Shown here: one piece after another, positions 21,986 to 33,429 of the stretch | How the letters are laid out: each line of letters opens with the position of its first letter | How positions within the stretch are numbered: the stretch's first letter is position 1 | Assembly (NCBI GenBank): GCA_034401135.1 | Contig: JAWZSP010000004.1 | Span: 1,798,001 to 1,862,000 of the forward strand | Origin: Volutella citrinella | Taxonomy: Eukaryota; Ascomycota; Sordariomycetes; Hypocreales; Nectriaceae | DNA length: 64,000 nt | Direction of reading: 5' to 3' | The notes under the pieces: generated by a model | What the model was told of the DNA's origin: nothing | Database searches by the model: none | What the model saw: only the letters and a program-made list of their open reading frames with translations | Made by a program: the position numbers and the translations under genes

Positions 21986-24900
21986 ACAGCATGTCCATGG
22001 ATGGTATGGCGCCCATGACCACTGAGGCTGGTACTTGGGGCTGGTACTAGGTCCACGGGGCGCAGCTGAGAGGAACGTAGGGTACCGGCCAGGAAGCCTG
22101 GAAAAGTGGCCCTTGTCTGGGCACTCGTGCCAACACAGCAAGTCCTCAAGCTCGGCCCGTCACAATGCCCGCTAGTAGCCCCGGTTAGTTGGCATCCAAT
22201 CCATCCAGGTGTGCGTAGAGCGCTGTAACGCACGCCGACACGCTGTTGCCAGAAGCCTGTAGGGAACGCGTTGCCTCGGTCAGCTGCGAGAATCTTTCGA
22301 TAAAGAGACAGTCTAGCGTATACGGTACTCTTGGGTTGTTGAGGCCCGGTTGGCGAGCACACAGCAAATGGGAAGGTAACGCCGACCGAAGCACAGGATA
22401 CTGGCTCCCGTCGCCAGAGTCCATCCTCAAGGTACTGCGTCGAAGCGTGCACGGGACAAGAGCAGGAGCGGAACGCCGCAGAGTGCTGCCACCACTGCAG
22501 TCGCGACGATTTCATGTACCCAGAGAGGGACGGAACAGCTTGCTTGGCGGGTGTGATGACTGAGTGACCGCAGCGGGGCTTCTCTGGAGGGGTCGGGTCT
22601 ACCATGCCAGTGCCAGGCTTCCCAGTTGGCCTGCTAACCCTCTGTGGTTGTAGCTGACAGGGCCTGTGCAGGGCGGGCGCCTCAGTGAAAATTCTGTCAG
22701 GAGAGCCAGGATCTGCCCCTCACTAACCCAGCACTGATGGTTGGCCGAGACACGCGAGTTGCAACGCCGCCGTTGGTGGTACACAGTGTTATCAGACTGT
22801 TAGCTTTTAAGTGACTGGGTCAGGGGAGTACCTTGCTTTCTAAAGGATCCACTGCTGTCTGGAAGTACTCTCGGTCTAATGGCTACAATCGATCCCGTCA
22901 GGTCGTTTCTGGTACTGTGCACAATCAAGGTCCTGTAGGGTTGCTCACAAATTTCCACCACTGGACAGTGCAGTTACTGAGGTACCAGGCCACTGAGCCA
23001 GGCGGGCTGTTGGTAGCGGGAGTTATCTAGAGCCTGCGGCCCGCGGGTTGAGCTCAGTATTGAACCAGTAGCTGCATTGATTGCTAGCTCTGAAGAACGA
23101 CGAGCACTGGTCTTATTACGCACATGCCAACGAGGAATATAGTATATGGTCGATTACTTATTTGAAGGCCGGTGCTGCTCCTACTCATCTCGCCCAAGAA
23201 ATTTGTTGTCCTTATTTTCAAATAGTGCCGAAGCTTCCCTTGACTAGGGCCAGCAGCGCAGGACAGATTTGGTGATCTATCACTGGGCGTTCCATAGCCA
23301 AGTTAGATATCCACATACCGCGCAGCACGCTTTCCTGCCTTTGACGGGTATCAACAATCGGTCAAACCTCTAAAGTGGAGGTACTACGCAGAATCAGCAT
23401 TGAGACGGCGATGTCGGTGAGCCCGTCTTGCTTTGAAAAATGTCGGTGACGCTGTCGAATTCAAGCGAAGAAGGCTAGGGGAGAACAATTCTGTTCCGTG
23501 ACCCTGGCGGAGGGGCCGTCTCGCAGTAGCTCCTTCCGCTATTTGAACGGGACACGATGAGGAAGAAGCGCAAGCAGAAGAAGAAAGGTACACAGTCTTT
23601 GTTACAGTTTTCGGTGCAAGACGTGGGCCCGTCAGCCAGGGTTCACCAAGTTTTGCTGGTAATAATGTGCTGGGGGCCAGGGGGGTTCGCCTCACTGGAT
23701 GCTGGAGCATCACCAGGGGTTAGAAAGGCGAGGCCGGCTGGCCGGCGCTCTTGGCCTCCACAACAAGCAAGCAAGGAGACCCAGTTTATCCAGGTCTTAC
23801 CAGTGGTCGTTGTGCCCGGACGGCTCATCAAACCGGCGAGTTGAGTCTGCATAACAGTTGCGTGCTCCTCTGCTCGTGCGCAATGTCGTGTGTTGCACAG
23901 CTCGGCTCAGCGACGTGATATCCGCCACGGCCCGGCGCTCATCCCCTAAGAACCTGCCAGCTCTGCAAGCTGGTTACTCGGTAGGGACTCAAGCTCAAGA
24001 GCTCCCTCCTTCACCATGGCTGATCAGGCGTAGCGTCACCTTCCGGGCGCCTGTCAAGCGATCCGGTTCCCAGACCACCGGCGCGAGACCATGCCGCGCC
24101 CTGCATCCCGCGGCCCACACCACCAAATCTCCCAGGTTGACTCGCTGGCGGCAAGTAGTCGTGGGCAAGGACACCCAAGTTCGGAGTAGCGTGCTGTGTG
24201 TCCTGGAAGAGTCCACAGCAGGTTGGCAGGGCAAAGCTGAAAGCTCGTGTCGCCCTGTTTCCCCGCCTGGACGCGCCCCGCCCCCGTCTCCACCACCCGG
24301 CGAGCCGCAACGCCATGTTCGCACTGTACGTGATCGCGTCCTGCACGCTCTTTCCCATCGCGCTTGGGCGGGGCACCAGGTGGATTGCCCACTGGCGCGG
24401 GTTGAGGTGGATTGACGGACTTGTGCCCACTTTGGTAAGTCCACAAGCACCCGGGCTCTCAAACAGAAGCATGGTTTCGTGCTATATTTGCCAGTGCGTG
24501 CTCTGACCTCCGCCGATGGTGTGGCTCATAATCTCTTTGAGGGTTGCTCATCTGCCGCCACCACCCGGGGGACTGATCCGTCCATGTCTGGATCGCAACG
24601 AGCGTCCGTGGCATCCATGTCTTCTGTTCTGGAACATCAACTCCAACCAACCACGACAAGGGCAGGCAAGAGTCATGTCCCAAAGAATGAAGGCCTCTTC
24701 ATTTCCCCCTTCCAAGGACAGCAACCATCCTCGTCCTGCCCGGTAATCCGCCACGTACACGCTCGCGCGTGTTGCAAAGGGGTCCAGGGGGGGGCCTGTG
24801 GCAGAGAATGGTGCTGTGAATCTTACAAATGTGAACCCCTGAGATCCTCCCGTCTGTCCACGCCAATCTGCATGACGCGGGTAATCAAGCAGCAGAATGC

Positions 24901-27251
24901 CGAAGAGGTCGTTCATCTGATGTGCATTAACGTGAACTTTGCCATAGTAATTGATCGGACTGGACCCGACGTGGTGATGCAATACGCAGAGTCGAGCACC
25001 CAATCCCTTCTGTCTGTCAAGTGTCGCCCCTCCATCAGGCTGGCCGCTGCGGGGAATTTTCCTGTGGCTGCCGAGGCGATCGACAGGAGAGCCGGCGACA
25101 GGGCATACCAAGACCAAACGCGCTCGAAGCGAACAACGACGCCGATGCAATCTCTTGCGCTCCTGGTACAATTGAGTGCGTCGCCCGCTCCGCCCAGCAC
25201 GACCGGAACTTGTCCATGCGCAGATGAACAGAAATAATCAATAGGGAGGGTGAGTTCTCGCATATAAGGATCCACAATACCCACCCAGGTTGATATCCGC
25301 ATCGCCAATGGCTGTGCCAGGAGATTGGAAAAGCCAATATTGGATCGAAATGAACACGGCTTGTGAAAGAAACGAATCCTGCTACCAGCATCTGCGAACC
25401 CGTTGCCAGATGATGTCTGCCGTCGGAGTCATCACAGGACAGGGGCCCTGCAAGCATGGAGTTTTTGTCATTCGGCACTCAGAGCGCATTACGGACCCCT
25501 CGGATCTGCAACCCATTTGTCACCGGCTTTAGGTGCCCCGCAGCGGTCGGATGGGCTGGCTGGCCGCCCGCAGGCTGGTGTCCAGTGGACGGTTTAAAGC
25601 ATGCAGGGAGCTCCAGCTTCTACGGATACAATGAACTGGCATTTCACAGAAAGGGAGCGAATAGGCAACGAGCTCCAGAGACTGGCCAGTCGCGACACAA
25701 GGACACGGAGAAGGTGCCCCTCGGCGTCTATCAAGAGACACGTACTCGAGTCGTGATCCACCTATCCACCTCAGGATTCCTTGACCGCACAATTTGGCCC
25801 CAATGGGACTTTCTCCCAGGAATAGCGTCGTCAGCTAGCACAACTCGTCAAAGTCCTTCTTTCAGGCATCGGCTTCGAGGCGACGGTGCGACCGCCTAGG
25901 ACAAGCTTAGCGGACTGGCGGGTCCGCGGCAACGTCCCGGTAGGGGCGGCCACTACAGAGCTTTGCAGGGCCCTCCCTAGCCCGTCTCCACGTGGTATCC
26001 AGATGACTGTCGGGGCAGACCAACAGTCAGCATCCGTCGCCAACTGACCGCTGCTGAAGCACAGTTGACCCATCTTCTCAGTTGCGAGCCGGGCACACCG
26101 CTGGACGGCCTAATTAGTACACGTATATTAGCAGAGGATTTCTAGGAAAAGAAGCCCCGAAGCAGGATCCATCCGGCGGGCTGGTAATAAAGACGGTGTA
26201 GAACGAGTAGGCAGGGTTGGCAGGTCAGGCCCACAGTGTCAAAGTTGAGTGATCATCTTCTCTTGCGCTGTGGTCCTGTCAGTGCACACCAAAGTTGTGC
26301 TCAAAGACATTGATTGAACCGCATGTCTTGAAGCCGCAGGAAAGAAGCATATTGGCTGCAGCACCACCAATCTCACAACTTCAATCAGCCCGTCCTAGGA
26401 ATATTCTAAGACAATATCCACTCACAAAAGAAAACATCAAGGGGCCAGCATCCAAGTGACGCAATGCCCACAGGCTGTCCAGCAGATCCAAAGCTACTAC
26501 ACTCATGCGTATCGTGATATGGCCGTCGGCCCTGCCCGGCGGTTACGATGACACGGGTCCATATATTACTACCCTAGTGTTTAGAGCAACTAATGCGGGT
26601 GTTGTTCAACGGTCGGCAGGCAGCTGCAGGTTGCGCATCCAAACCAAGCCATCACCTCTGCTACTTTCAGATCTTCCTGGCAGAATTGGCACCCAACAGC
26701 TCAGGTCATAACAATGTCTAGGAAAAGTTTTGCGGGCAACGTGGCTTGGGTGTTTCAATACGCTAAGGGCCAGCCGCCAAAGTTTGGAGACCTGCTTGCT
26801 GAGGAGAAATTAGAATGAACTCGTCCTGTCAGCATTTTTAGACATGTCTGAACAATACCCAGAGTTTGTGCCAATGAGGCTCTTGGCGCTATTGGGCGTT
26901 GGGCTTCGTCATTGGACGCCTTGGGCCAGTTGTGTCTTGATCGTGATTTCCTACCACCATTGGAGATGAATTGTCTGCCGGGCTGGAGCTTATCTCGTGT
27001 GTCACAAAGATACCGGCTTGTTATTCGTAGTTAGTAGGTACGTGGTAGTACTGCGTATGTAAATATCACGAGAGAAAGCAAAGGTAGGCAGGCCAGCTTG
27101 TTGCAATCAAGCCTTCAAGGACCATTGATGAATGCGACTACTGGGCTGTTGGTCAGAACAGCTGCTTAATCTGGTTCTGCGAGCACATTCCATGGGGCGT
27201 CCATTTTGCAAATTCACAAATTCAAAGCGCAGCGCACCAAGCTGGCTGCCC

Positions 27252-27265
27252 TACTACTAGTAGTA
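27252..27265. repeat. Perfect 14-bp palindrome of the TACTAGTA class
   Basis: TACTACTAGTAGTA is its own reverse complement. A 12-bp version with the same right flank (AC, pyrimidine, TGC) occurs at 35605-35616, in the other long intergenic gap. A symmetric protein-binding site or simple repeat drift would both explain it. Confidence 0.5.
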
Positions 27266-27540
27266 CCTGCTCTACACAATCCATCCCGTCCACATCTGTG
27301 TGCTGAGGCCATATTGACCTGTCAGCCTCGGCGATCAAGCTCAATTGGTTGGGTGGCTTGACTAATTAGGGGTACCCATCCTACCACCACACGTTGTGTG
27401 CTGCAAAGTCCAGACTGCAAGACGTCGGCCCCCCGCCCCGCCCGCTTCGGGGCCAGCCACGGCTGGCGGTTGGCAGAAACGCAGAGCGGTGCCCCTCCCC
27501 CCCTTTGTCGCCAGTCTTTGCCCTTCTGACGGGTGATGGT

Positions 27541-27948
27541 ATGAGCCTGGCTTCCGAAACGTGCATCCCCATCCGTGAACCCAACTGGCAAGTTGTGGTT
27601 CAGCACCTTGCCCTGGCATGCCTCTTTGTGACAGCTACTGCGTCTGCGTCTACCCTCACGCCGCCATCTCCTCCGGAACGCTGCTGTCGCGCCCGATCAT
27701 GTCCTAAGGCGAGCCTGGCTGCCGCAGCATTGAATGCTAAGCTGTCCCGACCAGACACAGACCGCCCTTGTGCCGCCCCGTACCCACTCTCTGCGCACCA
27801 CCGGACCACTGGCGAGAACGACCCCTCCGCCGACGACGACGACGACGACGACTCCTCCCGTCCACGCGCATCACGACGACTGCCTCATCGCCGGCGTCCG
27901 CCTCCTGCCTGCCCTCATCCCGTGCCGACGACTCCTGTGCCGCCATGA
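27541..27948 (+). other. Possible long upstream ORF whose stop overlaps the CDC25 start
   Basis: An ATG at 27541 opens a frame of 135 codons that ends with TGA at 27946-27948, sharing bases with the CDC25 ATG at 27945 (ATGA). A three-codon frame (ATG GTA TGA, 27536-27544) sits just before it. The product would be Ala/Pro/Ser-rich with an Asp run from a GAC repeat and has no recognisable domain, so a conserved protein is unlikely. It matters only if the CDC25 transcript starts upstream of 27541, which the sequence cannot show. In that case it would limit CDC25 translation or feed it by reinitiation. Confidence 0.35.
27832..27852. repeat. GAC trinucleotide repeat (7 units)
   Basis: Seven perfect GAC units lie 92 bp upstream of the CDC25 ATG, in probable leader sequence. 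In the upstream ORF frame they encode a short Asp run. Confidence 0.85.
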
Positions 27949-30900
27949 ACGGCATCGTCGGCACCGCGCCGCCGGGCGCCATGTACGTCCGTGCTCTCTA
28001 CGACTATGAGGCCGACGACAGGACCTCCCTCAGCTTCCATGAAGGCGATGTCATCCAGGTCATCACCCAGCTCGACAGCGGTTGGTGGGACGGCGTCATC
28101 AACGGCGTTCGAGGGTGGTTCCCCAGCAACTACTGCCAGATCATCACCAGCCCCGACGAGCTGCCCGATCACCTCCACAACGGTCAAATCCCTCTGGAGC
28201 AGGCCGACGATGAGGTCGATGAACCGGACATCTACGAAGATGGCGGCTACGACCAGGACGACGACTCAGATCCCGATGCCGCCGTGGCCCTGCCTCTTGA
28301 GGGCACTGACGGTGGCGACAAGTCTCGTGCCGACTTCTGGATCCCCCAGGCTACCCCAGACGGCCGCTTGTTCTACTACAATATGATGACGGGAGACCGA
28401 AGTATGGAGCTACCCCTCGAGTCACCCATATCCACCGGCGAGACTGGCCCGCGTGACCGCATGAATGTCAATATCCCCGACAAGACCCGCCCGCCTCCAG
28501 AGATGATGGCTCGTGGCTTGACCCAGGATGAGGACGATGAATCCTTCACATCCGCCTCCGAAGCCGAGGGCGATGGCTCCAGGCTCGCTTCAAGACGTAC
28601 CAAGGTCCGTATATCCCACCCGATCAAATCGAGACTTGCTTTTGAGAAGGAGCTTGCTCGCCTTTCCTCCCCTTCCCCCCCGCCCCTAGCTAGATCTTAC
28701 AGCTGACATTTCTTTAGCCTCGAGACCGCGCTTCTGTCAGCGGTGCCCTTTCCCCCTCTGCGTCAATGGATTCTATCGGCGGGGTTTCCCCTAATGGTCT
28801 TCCGAGAAACGACATGCCTACAAACGGCCACCTTGCGAGCGCACAGATGCCCAACATGGCTTCCGCCACTTCTTTTACTAGTACCACTTACAACCTGCCA
28901 ACAACGGCCACTGTTCCAAGATCATTCTTCGATGATGGATCAACACCGTCACTCAGCTGGAGCCTACTCGTCTCCAACATGAAGCGTGCCATTGATCGGT
29001 ATCGGGAGGCCATCACGAACAACAACCGTTCCGAGTACGTTGCCCGGGCAGAAGACATATCCGATCACCTGCGACTTCTCCTCGCTGCTGGCTCTGGCAC
29101 CACGGACAACCATTCGGGACAGCCGTCCATCATCTCCACCAACAAGGCACTATACCCCCACTTCCGTGACATGATGTCCAAGTTCTCCAAGCTGGTCATC
29201 TCCTCCCACATTGCTGCAGCGGACTGGCCCAATGCAGAGTCGGTTCAAAAGTGTCTTCAAGAAGCGGATGGCGTTCTCCTTGGCGTGTTCAGTTATGTTG
29301 AAGTCGCCAGACAGCAACGCGGCGAGGAAATCCCCCGCCTCTTTCCCGGTTTTGTTATTGGCAGCACCACAGGTGGAAGCTGGCAGAACAACGGACTCGG
29401 CCCTCGCGACCCAATCGCAGCCAATTTCCTCGAGGATGAGGAGGGGGCGATCGAACCCACAGCCATTCTTGACAACAAACTCCTAGAGCGATTAGATGAG
29501 CAGAAGAGGATGCTTGTCTCCAGCATTCGAGAGCTTGACAAGAACCTGGTCTCTGCTGAGAACATTGTTGCCCCTTACCGACACGAGGTGATTGGTAACA
29601 ATGTGTGTGTTGCTGGTGGGAAGGTGCTGGAGACCTTCAAGCCCTGGGTTTCCATGATTGAATCCATTGATCTCTCATCCCTCGGCAATAGCTTCCAAAC
29701 CCCACAGCTTGCGGACTTTGGGACCAATAAACAAAGCCTCTACGATAACATTGCAGATCTGATTTTGAGCTGCCAGGCCGTGGCTGGGCCATTGGCTGAT
29801 GAATGGGCAGAGATCCACGGAGAGGCATTGGAAAACCGTCTTGAGTATGTGCGACAGTGCGCGCGAGCCCTGGAGACGAACTCGTCCCACATTGGCTTTT
29901 CTCTACAACTTCTTTCAGAGCAAGTTCAGATCAATTTACAGCAGCAGCACCAGCAACACCAGCAACAACAACACCAACAACACCAACTGGATTCTCGGGC
30001 CCGGGATGACCAATTTCAAAGAGCTCCATTGCAGCGAGGCGAGACGATGCCATATGAGCGACCACACCACCGAACGGAATCAAGGTCAGGCCCCATGCGA
30101 CCACCGCTATTATCAGCACAGTCCTTCAGCGAGGGCGAGCCGCCGCCGGGCAACTTCCGGAAAGGAGACTACTCCAAGGTCAAGAAGATCTTTGGAGAGG
30201 ATCCCTCGCCACAAGCCAACCTGTCGCCTGCCGAGGATACTCCCGATTTCCTGCGCCTAGATCATGAGCCGGATGTGGCCTGGGATACGAAGACAAGCCC
30301 TCCGACTGTTAGGGGCGGCTCTCTTCTCGCTTTAGTCGAGCAGTTGACTCGACACGATAAGCTCGATTCGAACTTCAACAACACATTCCTCCTGACATAC
30401 CGGTCGTTCACCTCTGCCCGGGAACTCTTCGAGATGTTGGTGAATCGATTTAAAATCCAGCCGCCAGAGGGTCTCAACCAGAATGACTATGAACAATGGA
30501 AAGACAGGAAGCAGAAGCTGATCCGCTTCCGAGTAGTGAATATTCTCAAGAGTTGGTTCGACAATTTCTGGATGGAGGAATTCAACGACGAATCAAAACA
30601 ACTCATGCGAGACGTATACAGCTTTGCGAGAGAGACTGTAAAATCGACCGAGACACCCGGTTCGGCTCCCTTGATGGCAGTACTTGACCAACGACTCGGC
30701 GGCAAAGAGCCAGGCGCACGACGAATGATCCAAACTGTCAACCAAAACACACCGACTCCAATCATGCCCAAGAATATGAAGAAGCTCAAGTTCTTGGACA
30801 TCGATGTGACCGAGTTTGCACGACAGCTGACCATTATCGAGTCCCGGCTCTACGGAAAGATCAAGGCTACCGAGTGCCTGAACAAGACATGGCAGAAGAA

Positions 30901-31783
30901 GATCGCCGAGGGAGAGCCTGACCTGGCTCCAAATGTCAAGGCCCTCATCCTCCACTCGAACCAAATGACGAATTGGGTGGCAGAGATGATTCTTGCGCAA
31001 ATGGATGTGAAGAAGCGAGTTGTTGTCATCAAGCATTTTGTTGCCGTTGCCGATGTGAGTAGAACAGATACGCCCCGATTCACCGCCGCCTGTGAGGCAA
31101 TGCTAATCACCCAGACAGAGATGTCGCGCGCTGAACAACTTTTCCACTCTGACTTCCATCATTTCGGCTCTCGGCACAGCCCCCATCGCTCGGTTGAAGA
31201 GAACATGGGACCAGGTGCCTCAGCGCACGACGCAGACTGTGCTGGAGTCGATGAGGAGGATCATGGCAAGCACGAAGAATTTTGGCGAGTATCGAGAGGC
31301 TCTCCATGCGGCCAACCCTCCCTGTATCCCATTCTTTGGTAAGGAAAACCCTTTCGTTTCAACGGTAGATTGCAACGTTAACACCGCGGCAAGGCGTCTA
31401 TCTCACCGATTTGACATTCATTGAGGATGGTATTCCATCCATCATCAAGAAGACGAACCTCATCAACTTTGCCAAACGGGCCAAGACTGCTGAGGTTATC
31501 CGCGACATTCAACAGTACCAGAATGTAGGGTATTCATTGCAGCCTGTTCCTGAGCTTCAGGACTACATTCTCAGCAACATGCAAGCTGCTGGAGATGTGC
31601 ATGAGATGTACGACAAGAGCTTACAAGTTGAGCCTCGCGAAAGAGAGGATGAGAAGATTGTGAGGTACGTGCCGCTTGAGAACAATCAGCCCCCCTCCCC
31701 CCCTACTCGCCAGTCTCAGGAAAGAATGACTGCTAATTTGCTGCTCGCTATATAGGGTTTTGGCTGAATCAGGCTTCCTATAG
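27945..31783 (+). CDS. CDC25: Ras guanine nucleotide exchange factor, Cdc25 type
   Basis: Five exons (27945-28604, 28718-31054, 31119-31338, 31394-31664, 31756-31783) give 1171 residues; the last exon carries only the closing VLAESGFL. An SH3 domain (13-67: RALYDYEADD, GWWDGVINGVRGWFPSNYC) is followed by an acidic stretch and a WW-like segment (130-158). A helical central region contains a Gln/His run (628-643). A RasGEF-N module begins near 750 (GGSLLALVEQLTRHDKLD, FLLTYRSF) and the catalytic RasGEF domain spans about 910-1150 (FARQLTIIESRLYGKI, NNFSTLTSII, AALHAANPPCIPFFG-like). It activates Ras at the plasma membrane and so drives cAMP/PKA signalling and growth. All introns but the first lie in the catalytic half. 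The ATG at 27945 is chosen because no in-frame ATG lies upstream; the open frame continues there only with non-ATG codons. Confidence 0.95.
29939..29986 (+). repeat. Gln/His-encoding CAG/CAA/CAC tract within CDC25
   Basis: Sixteen consecutive codons encode only Gln and His (residues 628-643) in the linker between the helical central region and the RasGEF-N module. The mix of CAG, CAA and CAC codons makes slippage less likely than in a pure repeat. Confidence 0.85.
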
Positions 31784-32562
31784 ACCGTTCACTTCCCGTC
31801 ATTTTCTTTCACTCAGGGCCACACAGCGCGCAGCGGCTCGGGCCAGGATCTTTCCCAGACTCTGTCCAGCCACGGAAGCCTCCGCAACCCTGAGCTGGTT
31901 TGCAGCCTTGACCTACGGATATGCCCGACGGCTGAACTTTCCCGTATGCTTTGTGAGCCAGTGTGGCCTCCACAATGAGCAGGTTCAGCCAGTCTCTCAT
32001 GGTTGGTTTAGCAACCAGTTGGGCGTCAAGTCTTAACCTGTTTACCATGAGCGACTAAGACTACGCGGCTCGCCGCGACTCTCTTGTCACTCACTCATGG
32101 TCACACGGGCTATTTGGGTATCTTCGCAAAGTGCGTAGCGACTATTTATGACCAGGGAGCCTGGTTTGCAGCGAAGGATGTTGGTTTTCTGGTAAAAAGT
32201 AATCTTGTATGACAGACTCTGGATTGGTTGCCTGCAAAGCCAGGGTATGCAGATGGTTGTAGGAGGAAAGGCATATGGGTTTCCCTGGAATGGCGCAGCA
32301 AAGACTTGTATGTAGAACCAAGAAACGGACCAACCTTCTTCCCGCTATCTGAGCTATTCGTCGCCGTACGCGTACTCGCCCATCTCTGCTCATCATGCCT
32401 GCCCTACGAGAATGCTGCGACGGCAGTATATATTCAAATTTCAATACAATCTGGATATAGGGGAGGAAACGGGATCCTCAAGACTCAAGACACAACATCA
32501 TGGTACAGGTAATTTAATCCACCCACCGATCCATCCATCCCACCCTTTCGACTGGACAGTTA
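31784..32562. other. Convergent 3' spacer
   Basis: The region separates the stop of CDC25 (+) from the stop of the hydrophilic repeat protein (-). It is long enough for two 3' UTRs; no gene is recognisable. Confidence 0.65.
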
Positions 32563-33429
32563 TCAATGGACATGCAGCTTCGACTTGATGCGCTCCCCAA
32601 GGCTCCGCTTGCCTTTGCCATCGCTGTGCGACGACGAAGCATGGTGGCTGCCCTCGTCGTGAGGAATGCCCTTTTCCTCCATGAGTCCTGCCAAGCGAAA
32701 CGGGGTGAGCAAAGGATCCTCGACGGCAAAGAAAATGCCCTGAGCTAGAGTACTGGAAGAAAGAACTTACGGTCGGCTTCTCTTCCGGCTCCGGGCTTGG
32801 TAGCATCGAAGTCGCCGCCGTCGGCCGCCAAGCCCGTCGTCCGAACATACTGCTCCCCGGTTCCGGACGACGTGTCGTCCTTCTCTCCGGCCGTTGTGGT
32901 TGTCGCTGTCGTTGTCTCGGCGGCGTGGGAGGGCGTAGAGTCGATAGGAGAGGGATCTGGGACATTTGATTGCCCAGGAGTTTCGAGCTTGGATTTCGCA
33001 GGTGTTTCAACGTTGGACTGTGAGGGCGTTTCAAGCTTGGATTGCGAGGGTGTTTCCCTCTCGCTCATCCGCGGGACAGCTTCGCCTTCGGGCTCCTGTG
33101 TGATGCCCTCGCTCTGCTTCATGACGCCTTCACTCGACTTGAGCGGGACGTTCTCCACGGGTCTGGACTGGGACTCTGACAGGCGCTCCTGAGCAGCCTC
33201 GTCTGTACGTACGACTCCAGCGTCAGCAAAGCACGCTTCGTTGCTTCCACACATCAAGTTCTGCTGGGCCCAACTCACCCATGTTTCCCGCGTCATAGGG
33301 CTCACCCTTGGAGACGTCGCCCTTGACCCCAGAGATGGGCTCCTGGTGGGATGGAGCAGCTTCATTGACTCCCCAAGCAGCCTTGGCGGCCTCGGTGGCC
33401 GCATTTGCTACGTTGGTGACGGTTTCCAT
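32563..33429 (-). CDS. Small hydrophilic repeat-containing fungal protein
   Basis: Three exons on the minus strand (33279-33429, 32771-33202, 32563-32687) give 235 residues. The N-terminus METVTNVANAATEAAKAAWG is an amphipathic Ala-rich helix, followed by EPISGVKGDVSKGEPYDAGN. This opening is shared by a family of small fungal proteins of unknown role that I recognise only by style. The middle is Ser/Thr/Glu/Pro-rich and carries four tandem octapeptides of the form ETPxxSxx (residues about 101-132). The C-terminal exon encodes MEEKGIPHDEG and a basic end (KRSLGERIKSKLHVH). There is no signal peptide or membrane segment and the composition is that of a disordered protein. A role in stress tolerance is possible but unproven. 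All splice joints keep frame. Confidence 0.78.
32961..33056 (-). repeat. Four 24-nt tandem repeats encoding ETPxxSxx
   Basis: Four units of exactly 24 bp encode ETPSQSKL, ETPSQSNV, ETPAKSKL and ETPGQSNV. KL and NV endings alternate, so the array probably grew by duplication of a 48-bp pair. The coding frame is preserved throughout. Confidence 0.88.

Larger units (their letters stand above)
21318..27944. other. Large gene-poor interval (6.6 kb)
   Basis: No frame in this span resembles a known protein, and the longer frames (21844-22605, 24479-25237, 24548-25171) overlap antisense to one another. Between 21500 and 22000 the plus strand is an extreme purine/G tract, the mirror of a pyrimidine-rich leader for the C2H2 gene. 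From about 27400 the DNA looks like CDC25 leader. The middle (22.6-27.4 kb) holds no recognisable repeat, transposon or RNA. A 126-bp exon-like stretch at 24314 is noted separately. Confidence 0.6.

Noticed and set aside
21504..22605. Overlapping minus-strand frames of 172-253 codons
   Set aside because: They run through the polypyrimidine tract (Pro/Ser repeats) and three alternative frames are open at once, which indicates composition rather than coding.
24479..25237. 252-codon plus frame overlapped by a 207-codon minus frame
   Set aside because: Both strands are open over the same bases, neither resembles a protein family, and no consistent splice sites extend them.
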